A DNA stretch of 64,000 nucleotides from Clitopilus passeckerianus (GCA_944990035.1 CALYLX010000065.1:124001-188000); one strand, 5' to 3'; positions 11,238-23,927 are shown, numbered from the stretch's first letter. The notes: generated by a model not told the origin, from the sequence alone. A program made the numbers and translations.

Positions 11238-12770
11238 ATGGTGCAGGACGTGCTCTTGGTGGGCTTTGGCGCGGTTGGTGCTATCTGTGCGTGTGCTACT
11301 ATCAATCGCGGGTGTTGAGCGGAAAGTTGATCCAAGGAATCCATTCAGATTCCTTGGTCCTCCAGAAGAGTGGACTCGCTCGGCTCACTGTGGTGGCAAG
11401 GAGCAATTTCTCGGAAATCAAAGGTATCAAAGTCAGAACGAAGAGTGACCCCTGTCTGAATTCGATCGATCGATAGAGCATGGATGCAACTTCAAGAGCT
11501 GGAAATACGGAGAAATCTCTGGCTGGAGACCTGATCGCCGTATGACTCTCGACCCGATGGTTGGGTCTTCTCCGACGCTTACCGCACTCTTTTAGTGGTC
11601 AGCTCTGTAGAGGAGGCAGCCGACCGAGAATACGCCTACATATTTGTGGTGACCAAGGCGGTACCCGAGCTATTGCCCACCTCGCGTCTTCTCTCGCCCT
11701 TGCTGGCACCTTCCTACACCGAAAAGTACACGCAACCTGTATACGTTCTCCTACAAAATGGGATAGGTGTAGAAAAGGACCTTTACCGTGGGATCAAGTC
11801 CATTGGCCAGGAGGAGCCAAGGATTGTCAGTGCTGCCGTCTATATTGGCGTCAACCTTGCAGCACCAAATCAGGTCGTCCACGAACATCATGTACGATAT
11901 CATCTGAACATTCTTAGGGACTTCTAACCTCACCGCGATTATAGGACAGACTAGTTGTGGGTGTATACCGGCATGAAGACCTCACGACGGACGTCAATAG
12001 CACGGGTGAAGCCGTTCTGCTCAGCAACTTGAAAACTATCATGGAGGCGGGAGGAAGCGAAGTAGAAGTTGTTCCAGAAATTCAGAGGAAAAAATACTTC
12101 AAGAATCTCTTCAACGTCGTTTTCGCATCAATTGCGACCATTACGCGGTAATTGCTATTAATTTATGTTAGGGAGCAGTTGTATTTTGACGATCTCTGGT
12201 TATAGCTACAGAACTCCATCACTATTCCGTCGCGCACCGACGGACCCAAGCGTCACTTACACCCCTTATATCTCGCCGTCCACTGCTGACTTGGTAGCTA
12301 CACATGCTATCCCTGCGATCAGATCGCTTCTGGGAGAGCTCGTCACGCTAGGTATAACGGTAGTAAACTGTCCCAGCTACTAAGCTGAACATAATTCTCA
12401 GGACATGTACTAGGGTTCCCTGCTACAGAAGGCGACCTTCCGCCCAACACTGTGGACTTCGTGATGAACTACGCCGAGCAGCTGTACATCACCCCGACGA
12501 CCACCCATAAACCAAGCATGATGCTTGACATGGAACAGGATAGGCCGATGGAGATAGAAGTCATCGTCGGCGAAATTGTGAGACTGGGGAGAGCCCGAGG
12601 AGTGGACATGCCGGTGAGCTTCATCGTGCCGATTATAGAAAGGAAACTCATCGAATCTGTAGAGAGTTGAGATGATCTATGCCCTCCTCCTTGTCATGCA
12701 GAATCAGATCTTGCGAAAGCGAGAGGAAGCAGCAGCTGGTCACAATCAAGCAGCCGAGACAAAGAAATAG
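11238..12770 (+). CDS. Ketopantoate reductase family protein, copy 2
   Basis: Tandem paralogue of the gene at 9304-10817 in the same orientation, with the same seven intron positions. It starts MVQDVLLVGFGAVGAIY, giving the NADPH-binding GxGxxG almost at the N-terminus. It keeps SGLARLTVVARSNF, VVTKAVPELLPTS, KKYFKNLFNVVFASIATITR and KPSMMLDMEQDRPMEIE, matching the catalytic Lys and Glu regions of PanE-type enzymes. The C-terminus is longer than in copy 1, ending in a polar EEAAAGHNQAAETKK tail. The pair probably arose by local duplication. Both frames are open, so both are likely functional and have diverged. The substrate is not predictable from sequence; pantothenate synthesis is one possibility. 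Confidence 0.85.
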
Positions 12771-13679
12771 AACCTCCCTATGTTACCGTTGGAAGGGCTG
12801 GTGTGATTCTTTTGGCAATGCGATGCGAATTCTGCGTACAGAACCCAAATATTGAGCAGTTCTTCGGATATCCTCACTAACCCGTTCTTCGGCACACCGT
12901 CCTAACACTGGGGATAACCCGAGGCTGTAAGGTTGGGATTGAGCACCCAGAACACATTTGTTTCTTGCAATGAGGGGAAATATTTCGGAGAGAGACTTCG
13001 TTCGTGCCGATCGTCAAATAGAACTTGAGAGTTCTCTCTTGTTGAAAGTGAGAGCCTCGACCATCAATGCATCAAGATAGGATAAATCCAGGAGCCATAA
13101 GTCGCCAAGGAATCTGGTGGGCCACTGACCCCTGGCTCCTAACAAGCGGAATATGAAGTTGCCTCAATCATCCGAAAAATTTCATGAAGACCAATATCAA
13201 GATCATGATAGAGGTACCAGCAGGTGCCAGGTGCCAAATATGTTGGCGCGGAATCCGTGATCCATTCACTCACATAAGGATAGTATCTATATCTCTGTAA
13301 AAAGGGTGGGCATCGGGCGTTGATATCAGTGGGTGGTGTGTTGATCAGTCGATCATCATGCTGCATTTGACCAAGCATTTGACTCGTGTTTAGCAATTTA
13401 ACCCAGCGAACAGGGCGGATCGCGACCGAATCGGCGAGGACGCCCACATGCCACCGGTAGAAAGGTCCCAAAAACAGCAGGCCACTATTTGATGCTCTGG
13501 GCATCTCTATCGAGCAAGAAGATCTTCATCATTTAGCCGGGCTCCACCATGTCATACTCGGATACCCCAGTTTTTTATTCCGTCATTTCCCCCTGCTTTC
13601 CAGACCACCAGGGAAATATAAATGGTGTCCACAAGAACTTGACTTTTAGGACGAGAGATACCGGCCCATAATCATCTTC
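12771..13679. other. Intergenic region, one orphan open frame
   Basis: No supported gene. A 121-codon open frame on the minus strand (13139-13504) has no recognisable domain and no flanking exons. The right end is the promoter of the multi-TM gene. Confidence 0.4.
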
Positions 13680-14975
13680 ATGGATCCAACTCTGATTGAA
13701 AATTTCCGTTCCTATGACGGGCCGATCTTCTTTCCTGCTCTACTTGGACCAAACATTGCTGTTGCATTGACTTATGGTATTCCAGAGTGTAGTTGCCCTT
13801 GTGCTCCACTTCTGACAGCCCTTACAGGCATGACACTGCCGGTCTTTGCATTTCTGGTTTGGGTTTATAGGTGAGCTATAGATCAGAACAGTTGCGAGGC
13901 CGCGGTTGATATTCAACGTGGAGTCAAAAGTTCTCGTGGGCTGAAGTCCAGGGCTGCAAAACTTACAGCACTCACCAGTGTTATCTGCTTTATCCTCTGG
14001 ACGGTTTATTTTGCTTGCTCTATTCGACACACTGCCGTGGGCTTTGGCTTCCTGGAGGATATTGCCGCAAACAACGGAGACTATCTGTCAGCTGCAAAAC
14101 AGAATGATCGAAAGCTCTTTCCCCCGAGTGTTCCCCAACTTTAGGTGCAGAATATACTTGTAACTACTTTTAACGCCTTCTTTGATATATGACAACTGAG
14201 AACTGAATCGGTGTTTAACTAGTGCATTCTGAGCGATGTTATTGTTCTATGGAGAGCTTTGATCCTGTTTCCCGGTCGATGTACATGGATCGTTCATGGT
14301 CTCCTTTTCCTCTGGTTTATCAATCTGGGTCTCTCAACCACGGCATGTGCTCTCGTCTCCAATTACGACAAATATTTATCCTCGTATACCGGGGACTTTC
14401 CTTTGCAACACCATCTCAACGATGCCTTCAATTACATATCTCTTGGGCTCAATATCATTGCAACGGCATTCCTGGTTTGGAGGTTGTGGTAAGTTCACGG
14501 TCATATTCCTATTAAACCGGCGAGATCCCTGACGATTTGCCAGGGTACACACCTCCTTGACTCATCATCTTGACAACAAAGAGACATGGAGGTTCGTCAT
14601 GCGAGGCGGGGGAAGAATCCTGGCTTTACTGATAGAGGCCGGAACGCTGCTGTGCTGCTTTATGGTACGTTCTTTATCGGAGGTCATTCCGTTTGGCTCG
14701 ATGGTTGTAACTTATGCTAATTCTTTAGCTCGCCGATTTCGTGATTGAAACCGTAGTTCCTGACCAATATGGCTCAAGTTCCTTAGCAACAACATTGTCA
14801 AAGGCAGTGATCGGTACTTTGGTCACAGGCATATTTGTACGCATGGTTTTCCCTTTGACATTCCTCGTCTAACCTCCTTGATCAGGCTGTATATCCTTCA
14901 CTGATTACTGTACTTGTATATTTCCAGAAGTCCGTCGTAGACTCTGCCCACAACCTCTCCGTCCCCGGAAACTGA
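13680..14975 (+). CDS. Multi-pass membrane protein, possibly disrupted
   Basis: Resembles the large basidiomycete family of seven-helix hypothetical membrane proteins: a polar N-terminus, then TM segments, the internal motif SDVIVLWRALILFP (family pattern gDaiviWR.wvlw), a soluble loop, and a final TM with YPSLITVLVYFQKS. Exons join in frame (introns after TYG, VYR, VWRLW, CCFM and GIF). One problem is an in-frame TAG at 14142-14144, directly before VQNIL. Either it is the end of an intron whose phase-0 donor is the gtgggc at about 14036 (108 nt, long for this genome and removing a typical loop), or the gene carries a nonsense codon. Function unknown; often described as receptor-like, without evidence. 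Confidence 0.6.
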
Positions 14976-16226
14976 CGTGTAGAACAGAAGGTGGATTAGT
15001 CTACGATTGTAGGAAGCAAGGTATCGTTACGTCTCCGGTTTCCCATTTGATACTTTCCCAGGTTGAGGTTTAGTAAACTCCTCGAGATTCGTGTTTTTGT
15101 AATAGATAACCGAGATAATGCATCGCCGGTGTCAACATTGTAAGGACGATCGAGCTCGCAAGTAAAGGCTGTAGGAGCGCAAATCGTCCGCAATAACGAA
15201 AGCCATGTCAACGATGTTTTCTCACTGTCACCGGTCCAGATGGTACCAATCTGGGAAGAGGCTAGCGGTATTATCCAAAGTGGAGTGTTTGCCCATAAAT
15301 TCGGCTTCCGTGGAGTCGCTGCCAGTGGTTGCCAGCGGTTATATCTGGAGGACGACCAATTCGCTGGTGACAGAAAACCGAAGGTTACCGAGATTTACAC
15401 GTAGTTATCCCAGCAGAGAGGTGAGCGGTTCTCCTGTATAAGCTCTATGGGCTTTGACGAAGAAATGTAGGGGTTTCAAGGTAGAGTAGGAAGGGTTGCT
15501 GCGCCAAGGCAGCGGGCCACTCGTAGATATCCAGCGGACGTTGGGGATATTGAGCTGGAGTCCACCAAGTCCTTTGGCGTGTCACGTTGAGAAATATCAA
15601 TGAAAATATGGGGTCAATGCTCAAGTCGCTGAACCTTCCCTGCCCCAGCCAGCCACTATTGCGCTGAAGACATTACGTAAGGCTTGTTCCTGAAACCGTT
15701 GCACCGGAAGTCGGGTGAGTCCGTGAATCTGGAATAGCAAAGGACGGGATACCGAAGGCACACTCTATCCGGCCTTCAGTAAAACTGTTGGATCTTCAAG
15801 CTAAAGATACTAGACGACCGTCCCTGTGAGGTCAGTCAGTCACCAATTCCTCCGAATCCGATCAATCTTGTGGGAACATGCGGAAGAAGGCCCTGACACC
15901 TCGACTTGGACAACCACTTGAATACGACCGTACATTGCGCTATTGATCCCTGAGCATCTTCGAGTATCTGTGTTCACAGTTCGAATGGTTGGACGTGTTT
16001 ACCGCCTGCTTGAATCTTTGAGCTTGAGGGCTTGTCCCAACGCAATCAGCCGAAGTCGTCGGAAATCCCGTTGGCCGAAGAAGCACTCCGACTGTCACGA
16101 GCTTCAAGTATCTAGGGTTCTATGAAACACCCCAAATATGAGGCGCTTTTGGCGTCCACTTTCTGGGGTCTGGCATCGTGTTAGCTTTGCTTTGAACCAC
16201 CTTGATCCCCAGCATCGAAGGTCGCC
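14976..16226. other. Intergenic region, nothing recognised
   Basis: About 1.25 kb between the multi-TM gene and acetoacetyl-CoA synthetase. Short open frames on both strands have no family resemblance. It should include the AACS promoter near the right end, but no clear element is visible. Confidence 0.45.
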
Positions 16227-19014
16227 ATGTCCAGCCCCAGCTCTCTGTTTGCACACTCGCGTCTCCTGTGGAAGCATGTATACCCGCACCAGACGCCAGT
16301 TGATGCTCTGCGTCGGCTGATTAACAGAAAGCATGGACTGAAGCTTAGTGCGTAGTTGTTTCCCGACTCTCAAGCCTCTGAAAGTTGAACTGTGCGATTA
16401 GGCAATTATTATGAATTACACCAGTATTCCATCGAGACATACATGTTCTGGATAGATCTTTGGGAGTTCCTTGGCATCATCTCCTCCGTTTCTCCTGATC
16501 CACGCCAGGTACTTACTCTTGATGTTCCATACTTGCATAGCTGATTCAACTCCTAGATAATGATACCTGGGAGAATACCAGAACTGCCTAGATGGTTCCC
16601 AAATTGTCGTCTAAACTATGCAGAGAATCTGCTGTATCGCTGTGATGACAGCGTCGCGATTACGGCGGCAAACGAGTCTGGCCTCATCAAGGACTATACA
16701 TCCCGAGAACTACGCCAGAGGACGAGACAGATTGCTGCAGCCTTCGTAGCTAATGGGTTGCAACCTGGCGACCGTGTTGCAGGTGAGCATTCGACCTCCT
16801 GATTTTGCCAACTCGGCTGATGAGTTTCTCGTTCTCCCTTGAACTAGCCATTGCGACGAATTCAGTCACCATGGTGGCCACTGCACTTGCTGTCATCAGT
16901 GTCGGCGGTATTTTCTCCATTTCAGCGACAGATATGAGATCAGACGTGAATAAATTCCTTGATTCTCCCTCGTCAATGTCCTTACAGTGACCAAGGGTAT
17001 TCTCGATAGATACCGTCAAATTCGACCCAAAATTATCCTCGCGGAAACCGAAATTCAGCACGCCGGAAATGCTATCAATTTACTGAGCAAAATTGGAGAA
17101 GTAGTCCGTGATCTCTCCGCCAATGGTCTGCAGAAAGCGATCTTGCTGCCAAGTGCCATTTCTGGTCGAGATCTACCCCATTCGATACCCAACAGGTGAG
17201 GCCATATCTCTCTATCCGAGCAACTAGGTGACGAGATTTGAATAGCATGACCCTATCCACGTTCGTATCCTTGGCTGACTCTGAGCGCCCCTTAACATTC
17301 GCCCAACTACCGTTCGACCACCCTCTGTATATCTTATACTCTTCCGGGACCTCTGGAAAGCCGAAATGCATCGTGCACTCTGCAGGGGTAGGTCGCTGTA
17401 TACTTCGACCGTCCTAGCGGGCTCTGACAAGTCTATCTCCAGGGAGCCCTTTTACAAGCTAAGAAGGATATGAAGTTGGGCTTTAGCTTAGGGCCTGAGG
17501 ATACATTTTTTATCCAGAGCACGGTACGTCTCTCGCCGATTCGGTGGTATGCAGGCGGAGCTAAAACACACCTCAGACTGGCTGGATACTGTGGTCATAT
17601 ATGCTCAATGGCCTAGCGACCGGCTCTAGAGTCCTACTCTACGATGGATCTCCCTTCTACCCCGATGTCCGTGCATACCTCAAGTTCGTGAACAACCAAG
17701 GGTGCGTAGCGCCTAAGCGTTTCGATTTGCCTATGAATGTCCGACTATTTGCCCTTAGAGTCACAGTTTGGGGTACCAGCCCTCGCTTCCTCATGGAAAT
17801 TATGGGACATGGAATCATGCCCCTTCGTAAGGACATTATCGACGGGTTCCTGAGCCATCCAACTTAGACATCTACATAGGGGATATAGGCCCTTTCGAAG
17901 GGCTCAGGACGATTGGCGTGTTCGGTTCGGTGTTGACCGTTCCCATGTTCGAGTGGACCCAACGCGCTTTTGGGCCTAACGTTCATATCGTATCAACCTG
18001 CGGAGGAACGGACATCTATTCCTCATGTGAGTACCTCGTATTCCGATTTGTCTATCCCCTGTGAGCTTACGGCTTCAAAGTTGTCACTGGAACCCCAATT
18101 CTACCCGTATACGCTGGAGGTACGTTTCGCTTTCTTGGTTTAGCTAACGCGCATCTCACGCAATGCTCTCCACAGAGATCCAAGCGAAGACCTTGGGGAT
18201 GAAGGTGGAGGTTTTCGACGAGGGTGGTAAAAACATCGAACACACGGGAAATCCTGGAGAGCTTGTGTGCACTCGGCCACATCCATCACTCCCGTTGTTC
18301 TTCTGGGAGGATGAGGATGACCAGAAATTACGGAATGCGTATTTCGACGTATATCCTGGTTTGTTGGCGAACACTCTTTTCTCCCTGGTTGCGTAGTTGA
18401 GCCTCGTTTATAGGTATCTGGAGACAAGGAGATTTCATGGCAGTCAATCCGGCGACGAAAGGAATCGTGGTGTCGGGTCGAAGGTACACTTCAGTCGCTT
18501 CGTGTCCCAGGCGCTTAATAGAAGCTTACCCTTTTTTCTAGCGATGGTGTCCTCAATCCAAATGGCGTTCGATTTGGATCTGGGGAGATATACTCTGTGA
18601 TGGAGAAGTTCTCAACTCACGTCGAAGACTCGCTTTGTGTCGGCCAACGAAGACCACAAGACACGGACGAACGTGTTCTACTCTTTCTGAAGATGCGATC
18701 AGGCCACAACTTGACTGAGGACCTAGTAGACAGTATCAACGCTGAAATCAGGAAAGGTCGCAGCGCGAGACACGTCCCGTTTCGAATTTACGCCGTTGAT
18801 GATATTCCGGTAAGTTGAACTCTTTCCCGACCTGGGCTTCCCATGGCTGATCTGGCTCACCCAGTATACGACAAGTGGGAAGAAGATCGAAGTTGCAGTA
18901 AAGCAGATTGTGTCAGGATCCGATATTGAGCCTAATGCCGCAGTTGCCAATCCACAGGCACTTCGTCTGTACTATAAATTCCGAGATACAGATAGGGTAC
19001 AGGGGAAACTATAG
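16227..19014 (+). CDS. Acetoacetyl-CoA synthetase
   Basis: Acetoacetate-CoA ligase (EC 6.2.1.16 family), a cytosolic ANL-superfamily enzyme that activates acetoacetate with ATP and CoA, feeding sterol and lipid synthesis or ketone-body use. The N-terminus [20 protein letters not shown] followed by NYYELHQYS and [11 protein letters not shown] is the acetyl-CoA-synthetase-like cap. The AMP-binding P-loop is [18 protein letters not shown]; downstream are [27 protein letters not shown], and a C-terminal [12 protein letters not shown] with the catalytic lysine. More than ten short introns join in frame; one ends at an AAG acceptor just before GILDRY. I chose the start ATG in [12 protein letters not shown] because it opens directly into the conserved cap; upstream frames do not fit. 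The short exon joint before PFEGLRTIG has two in-frame acceptors (41- or 62-nt intron), so that joint is less certain. Confidence 0.9.
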
Positions 19015-19658
19015 CGGCATGTGTCAATCCAGTAGTTACGTCGAAGATCTCACCTACGGTTTACCCCGGCTTCCTGCGGACACATTGCACTCCATAGTAC
19101 GGATTTACGTCCAACTCTCGGTTTCCTGGCTGTCTTTTAATGACAATCATATGAAAACGACGTCAAGGACGAGCCTGAGGTAGGAAAACGCCGGAAACGC
19201 CGGGCCGGATGCAGTCACATTGTTATGGATCACGTGCCCTCCCAGATTCAACACACTGCGGCAAACGCCGTGGACTGTACAGTTGCTCAGCCACCGATCT
19301 CTCAGAATTAGTGCTCGACACCGGCATCGACATCCTCAAGACTAAGGTGAGGAATTTATGCCCAAATTTTGCACGATTGCCGCATCTAACGGCATTGTTG
19401 GTTTTATCTAGGCCCAGCAAGTTTCACGAGGTCAATGTGAGTTAAATTCCGTCGAAATCCAGGGTTGCACGGATGGTTGGGACCGGCGATTGGTATTGGG
19501 GATCTCGTGGTGGAATGGGTGGATTATCTGGTTGGAAATGCTCGCTCAGGGAAGGCTGGAATATTTTCACGGAGACTAGAAGGACTTGGAGGATTCTCTG
19601 CGCGAATCGATTGAGAAAGGAGCTCTATACTGATGCTTTATTTACCAGTTCTATCCCA
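19015..19658. other. Intergenic region before eL34
   Basis: About 640 bases without a supported gene. The right part is the eL34 promoter and 5' leader; I did not recognise a specific promoter element. Confidence 0.45.
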
Positions 19659-20117
19659 ATGGCTCAACGTGTTACCCTCCGCAAGCGCACTCCCTACAAC
19701 ACCACCTCCAACCGCAGGCGTGTCGTCAAGACCCCCGGTGGCAAGCTCGTCTACCACCACCTCAAAAAGCTCGGAACTGCACCCAAATGCGGTGACTGTG
19801 GAATTGGTCTCCCAGGCGTACGTTCTCCTGGCTCCTGATATCCGAAGCTGCTGAACTGAAGTATTGGGCACGTTAGGTCCCTGCACTCCGCCCCCGTGAA
19901 TATGCCACCATCTCCAAGCGCCAAAAGACCGTGTCCCGTGCATACGGCGGTTCAAGATGCGGTGACTGCGTGAAGTCACGGTTCGTTCCTCGTTCTTTCA
20001 CCTGTCTCTCCGTCTACTCTTGCTGATTATGTCAATTGCAGGATTCTCCGAGCCTTCCTCATTGGCGAGGCCAGGATCGTCAAGAATGTTATCAAGTCGC
20101 AAACAGGGCGCAAGTAG
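19659..20117 (+). CDS. rpl34: Large-subunit ribosomal protein eL34
   Basis: Cytosolic 60S ribosomal protein. Translation begins MAQRVTLRKRTPYNTTSNRR, the standard start of this family. It continues through two CxxC pairs (KCGDCG and RCGDCV), which form the zinc-binding site of eL34, and ends RIVKNVIKSQTGRK. There are two short introns, one after the GIGLPG segment and one inside KSR. No truncation or odd residue was seen. It lies between AACS and a membrane-protein gene with no functional link. Confidence 0.96.
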
Positions 20118-20447
20118 AGGTTGTAATTTCTAGTCAGGAGGGGTAGCACTACTAGCTTTCTACGACGAGCATCCCATGCGCTTTCTTTCCCATACCACTC
20201 GACATATTATGCATAGGTATTCGTCATGACAAAACATTGGCCGAGGAGGTCTGTATGAATCGCAACGACTGCTCGCGTGAAGTCCAAGTTCCAGTATTAT
20301 GAGTATACATTGCAATCAAGGGATACAAGTGTACTATCAGAAAAGGTTTGCGAAGAGGTAGCATACGTGGCCGTAGCTTGAAAGGTACAGCAAGAGTCCA
20401 TTATAGTGATACATACTGGGCAACAGCAAACTCGTCACTTTACAACT
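20118..20447. other. Convergent 3' spacer
   Basis: About 330 bases between the stop of eL34 and the stop of the minus-strand membrane gene. It should contain both polyadenylation regions; I see no other feature. Confidence 0.4.
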
Positions 20448-22085
20448 TTAGTTGAACCTGTCTGGTCCACCAGGCGCAGGACGACTAGTAACGTCTCTCT
20501 CTTCCAAGTCATGATGTCCACTCGGGCCATCGTTGAATGGGTTCTTGCTATCCTTCGCATCCCCGTCGAAATCCCCATCACCACCCGAGTACCCAGGAGG
20601 CTTCCCGTCATAAGCAGGAGCGACGAACGGATCATCTCTCTCGTGATCGTGCATTCCTGGTGGCGGACCAGCAGGAGGAGCGTACCCTCCATACGCACTC
20701 GGTCCAGCGTTATATGGGGGTGTGTAGTGACTGGGGAAGTTCCCGAACCTATCTTGGCTGAAGGGCGTGCGCTGGGAGTTGGCGGGGCTGCTTGGGTCCA
20801 TGACTTGGCGGAGGTAGGAGAATGCGACTGCTGTGAAGAAACCGCCGAGGACTGGGAGAAGGGGAGAAGAACGTAAGTGATTGGTGTGAAAGTGTGAAGG
20901 GAAAAGGAGACTTGCCTCCGAGAATTAGGAGGGCGACGATTTCAGCCCAGGAGTCGTGGCTCCAGGATCGGTTGCACCCTACATATTGAGTTAATTTCGT
21001 AAGAAGGGCGTAGGGATGGAAATGCACGAACAGTCCAATGCATCGGCCTTGTCAAGAGTCTCGTGGTGAACGGGCCCGAAGAAACCGTACTGCAGAACGC
21101 TTAGCACACATAGCATGAAAAATGAGGCAGTGTGACATACGTAGACAATTTCTTGACCCTCAGTCAAAGTCGTACATTCGGTAATGAGGTCATTCTACAG
21201 AACTCCGTCAGTATGGCCACGCCAGCCGAGTTTTATGAAAACTATACCTTCCAGGTGAAATGAGTTACAACACGTGCAAGACTTGCTCCAACAACGACCA
21301 AGCTTGCGAGAACCGCAAGGTAGGCATAGGCCCTGATGAGAGGTGTTCGTTGCTGGAACAACGGGAGTTAGGATATAAATAACTTCGGAGATTGAGTGGT
21401 CTTGTACTGACCAGACCAGCTGCAACCAGCCCCAAAACCTGTATTTCAAATGAGAAAGACATTTGGGGGTCAAACGGCGGTAGAAACGTACAGCAATGAC
21501 TGTTACTGCGAGGTAGACGGCACCTAGCGCTACCGAGAGGTTGGCAATGCTGGTGAGGTTATCTGTTTTTAGGTTAGATTAAGCGATAAAGGAGACGTGG
21601 TGAATACGGACGGTTTCTGTCAACACCAAAGTTCCTGAACCAGCCAATCTGAAAGGGAAGTCAGAGGCTGAATTTGCACGGAAGTATGGGCGCTTCTTAC
21701 GGATCTGTGAACATAATGTCAACGGAGGATGGCAATGCCAAAGGAAGCCACACTCACGAAAATAGTGCCCATATTCCGGCAATGAAAGCGGCTGAATAGA
21801 ACGTCAGATTTAAACGTAGCTGCGGAACAACAAGAAACGCACTAGCCAACACTACTGGTCGTAGGCTTTTTCGATAAACTCGGGTAACAAAGGCATAGGA
21901 TGGTGGTGGGCCTGCATGTAAATGGTTAGGAAAGTCCGTCTTCAAGTCAAGCTTCAACGCATGCTAACCTATTAGGAGGGAAAGCGTCAGCCAAAAGCTC
22001 AATGGCTACAAAAATAGGGACGCAAGAGGCCCTGCCTCATCTCGGTAAACATACCTTGCGGCGGAGGTGCTCTACTCGTCTGCAT
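20448..22085 (-). CDS. Multi-pass membrane protein with PPxY-rich cytosolic tail
   Basis: Unrecognised protein. Several TM segments are visible (PLSFWLTLSLLI; SLRPVVLASAFLVVPQL; NLSVALGAVYLAVTVIAVLG; AYAYLAVLASLVVVGA; IVALLILGGVLGGFFTAVAF). They are followed by about 110 residues rich in Pro, Gly and Asp. A cysteine-containing loop (TECTTLTEGQ, DCSCNRSW) lies between the last two TMs. PPxY motifs occur after the first TM (PPSY) and in the tail (PPGY), a known docking sequence for Rsp5/Nedd4 WW domains. One intron (20852-20915) uses a GC donor. The C-terminal half is solid; the 5' end is not. Exon 1 at 22085 and the exon carrying PLSFW do not join in frame with ordinary splice sites, and a tiny exon near 21700 is uncertain. 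Confidence 0.65.
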
Positions 22086-22528
22086 TCCAAGCGCTACCAA
22101 TCAATGGCAGAAAGTCGTGTAGGTCGTTAAGGTGGGTGTAAAGGGGGTTTTATATACGATGATGAGGGGAAAGGACAAGGGGTGGATTGGTGGATATAGG
22201 CCCTGTGTGGTTGCTGCGTAATAGGGCAATGGCCCGTGAAAGTGGCAGTGTATTGTTTGGCTCAGAGCGCCTCAAAACAACAATAATGGCCTTGTCGGCG
22301 TTTCTGCCCTTGTCCGAGTCCTTGTCAAACGCTGCTGCGCGAGCATTGATATCGGCGTAGGGACGTGCACTGCCAGGAGCAGCCAGCACTTCATTCGACC
22401 CTGTTATTGTGACAACCTTTTGACGCGTGTAAATATCATTGCATTTTTTAATCCACAACATCCTGAGTTTGTTCAATGTCAATGTTATAGCCCCATCAAT
22501 CGGCCCAAAGCACTATTACGACTAGCCC
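22086..22528. other. Divergent promoter region
   Basis: About 440 bases between the minus-strand membrane gene and the plus-strand F-box gene; no gene supported. A tatata-containing stretch at about 22151-22156 could serve the minus gene as a TATA box. Confidence 0.35.
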
Positions 22529-23927
22529 ATGTCAATGTCACTGAGCGGCAGCCAGATCACCATCCCTCAGGAGCTCTTGGACAGCATTGTCGATCATGCA
22601 TCTGATGATGCACCTTTGCTGCGTACTTTTGCACTGGTCTCAAGAGATATTCTCCTCAGGAGTCGGAGGCATCTGTATTCAGAGGTGTTATTCTCCCGAG
22701 ACCATGTAAAACTCGCGGCCTTCTTTGCTCTGCTGGATGCGCCTTGGACTAGCTTCTCAGCAGTTGTTACCAGAATCCATATTCACAGCAAACACCCGTT
22801 CGACTTCGACTGGATTAAGAACAAGAAGGTCACATCAAAACTCGATGCACATCGCATAGCTGCGAATCTCCCGAAACTAAATTCTGTCTGGCTTGCATCA
22901 GTAAACTGGATTCAAATTCCTCAAATATTTCACGACATTCTCAATCAATGCCACAGTCTTCGAGACCTACAACTGGATTATGTATCCGTCCCACAAAGGT
23001 CCACCCCAGAGTTTTTCCAGCGGATCTCGAAACACATCCAGACCGTCAGCTTCTACGGTTTAGACCTCGGGGGTAGTCCCTACCAATCTTCGATCCCTGG
23101 CACGACCTTTAAACTCAAGACTTTAGATACTGTTACCCTGCAGTCCATGCAACATGCTTGGAGTCCAACAAGCGCGTCCGACCTTGATGTCACCGTCGAT
23201 GACTTCCACATACGGCTCTATCCATGGGGTTGGGGAGCAGATATGCACTTCAGGAACTTCCTCTCTTCGTTCATCGCCCGCTTTGGTCAGTCCTTCCAAA
23301 CACTCAGCATTACCTTGGACTCGGTGTTCTTCGCTGGCGTAGAAGGTAAGCAACATTCCCAATTTACACTTGTCGCCTCGTTAATTCTCATCAATCCGAG
23401 TAGGTCCACTGGAGGTCTTTGAAGCTCTCGACTTCAGACCATGCGTAAACCTAAAGAAGCTACACATTGGGCCAATTGATCTCAACTCACTCGCCATTAA
23501 CCATCAAGCGTACATAACAACAATGACGACCGCACTTTCAAGAATCCTCCACGCTCATCAAACTCTAACGAATGTAGACGAGCTCTTTCTGACATTCTTC
23601 CCCAATTTCAACTCCAAGGAGGGACCCGAAGGCACTGAACTTGGGATCAATAGTATGAAGATCTTGCCTTGGACAGACATTCTTTCTCGACTTCAGAAGG
23701 AACGCCCGAGCGGTCGAAGGGTTGTCATCAGAATAGGGACGTTCACGTATGCGATCGACGCATATTTTGAGGTAGCGCGCGATGCGGGGTTGAGGACGTA
23801 TGAGGATCAAGGGCTTGTCTCTTTGCGGAGATATATTTATACAAAATCTGCTGCACCTTTATCGGGCTCGCTGGTGAGGTTCTTCGCATTTTCGAATATG
23901 GATCGTAATAGGCTCATTTATGCTTGA
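22529..23927 (+). CDS. F-box domain protein
   Basis: N-terminal F-box: IPQELLDSIVDHASDDAPLLRTFALVSR, the degenerate F-box common in Agaricomycetes, which would bind Skp1 in an SCF ubiquitin ligase. The remaining roughly 400 residues have the leucine-rich, beta-strand character of LRR-like substrate-recruiting regions. A single short intron (GAAG|gtaagc .. gtag) at about 23346-23403 joins the two halves in frame. Such genes form large, fast-evolving families in mushrooms; the substrate is unknown. Two other F-box genes at 52-56 kb are more similar to each other than to this one. Confidence 0.8.

Noticed and set aside
13139..13504. 121-codon minus open frame
   Set aside because: No recognisable domain or splice partners; sits between two plus-strand genes.
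13680..14975. Mating-type pheromone receptor (STE3)
   Set aside because: The protein has several TMs, but the sequence follows the SDVIVLWRA family of hypothetical proteins and no pheromone precursor gene is nearby.
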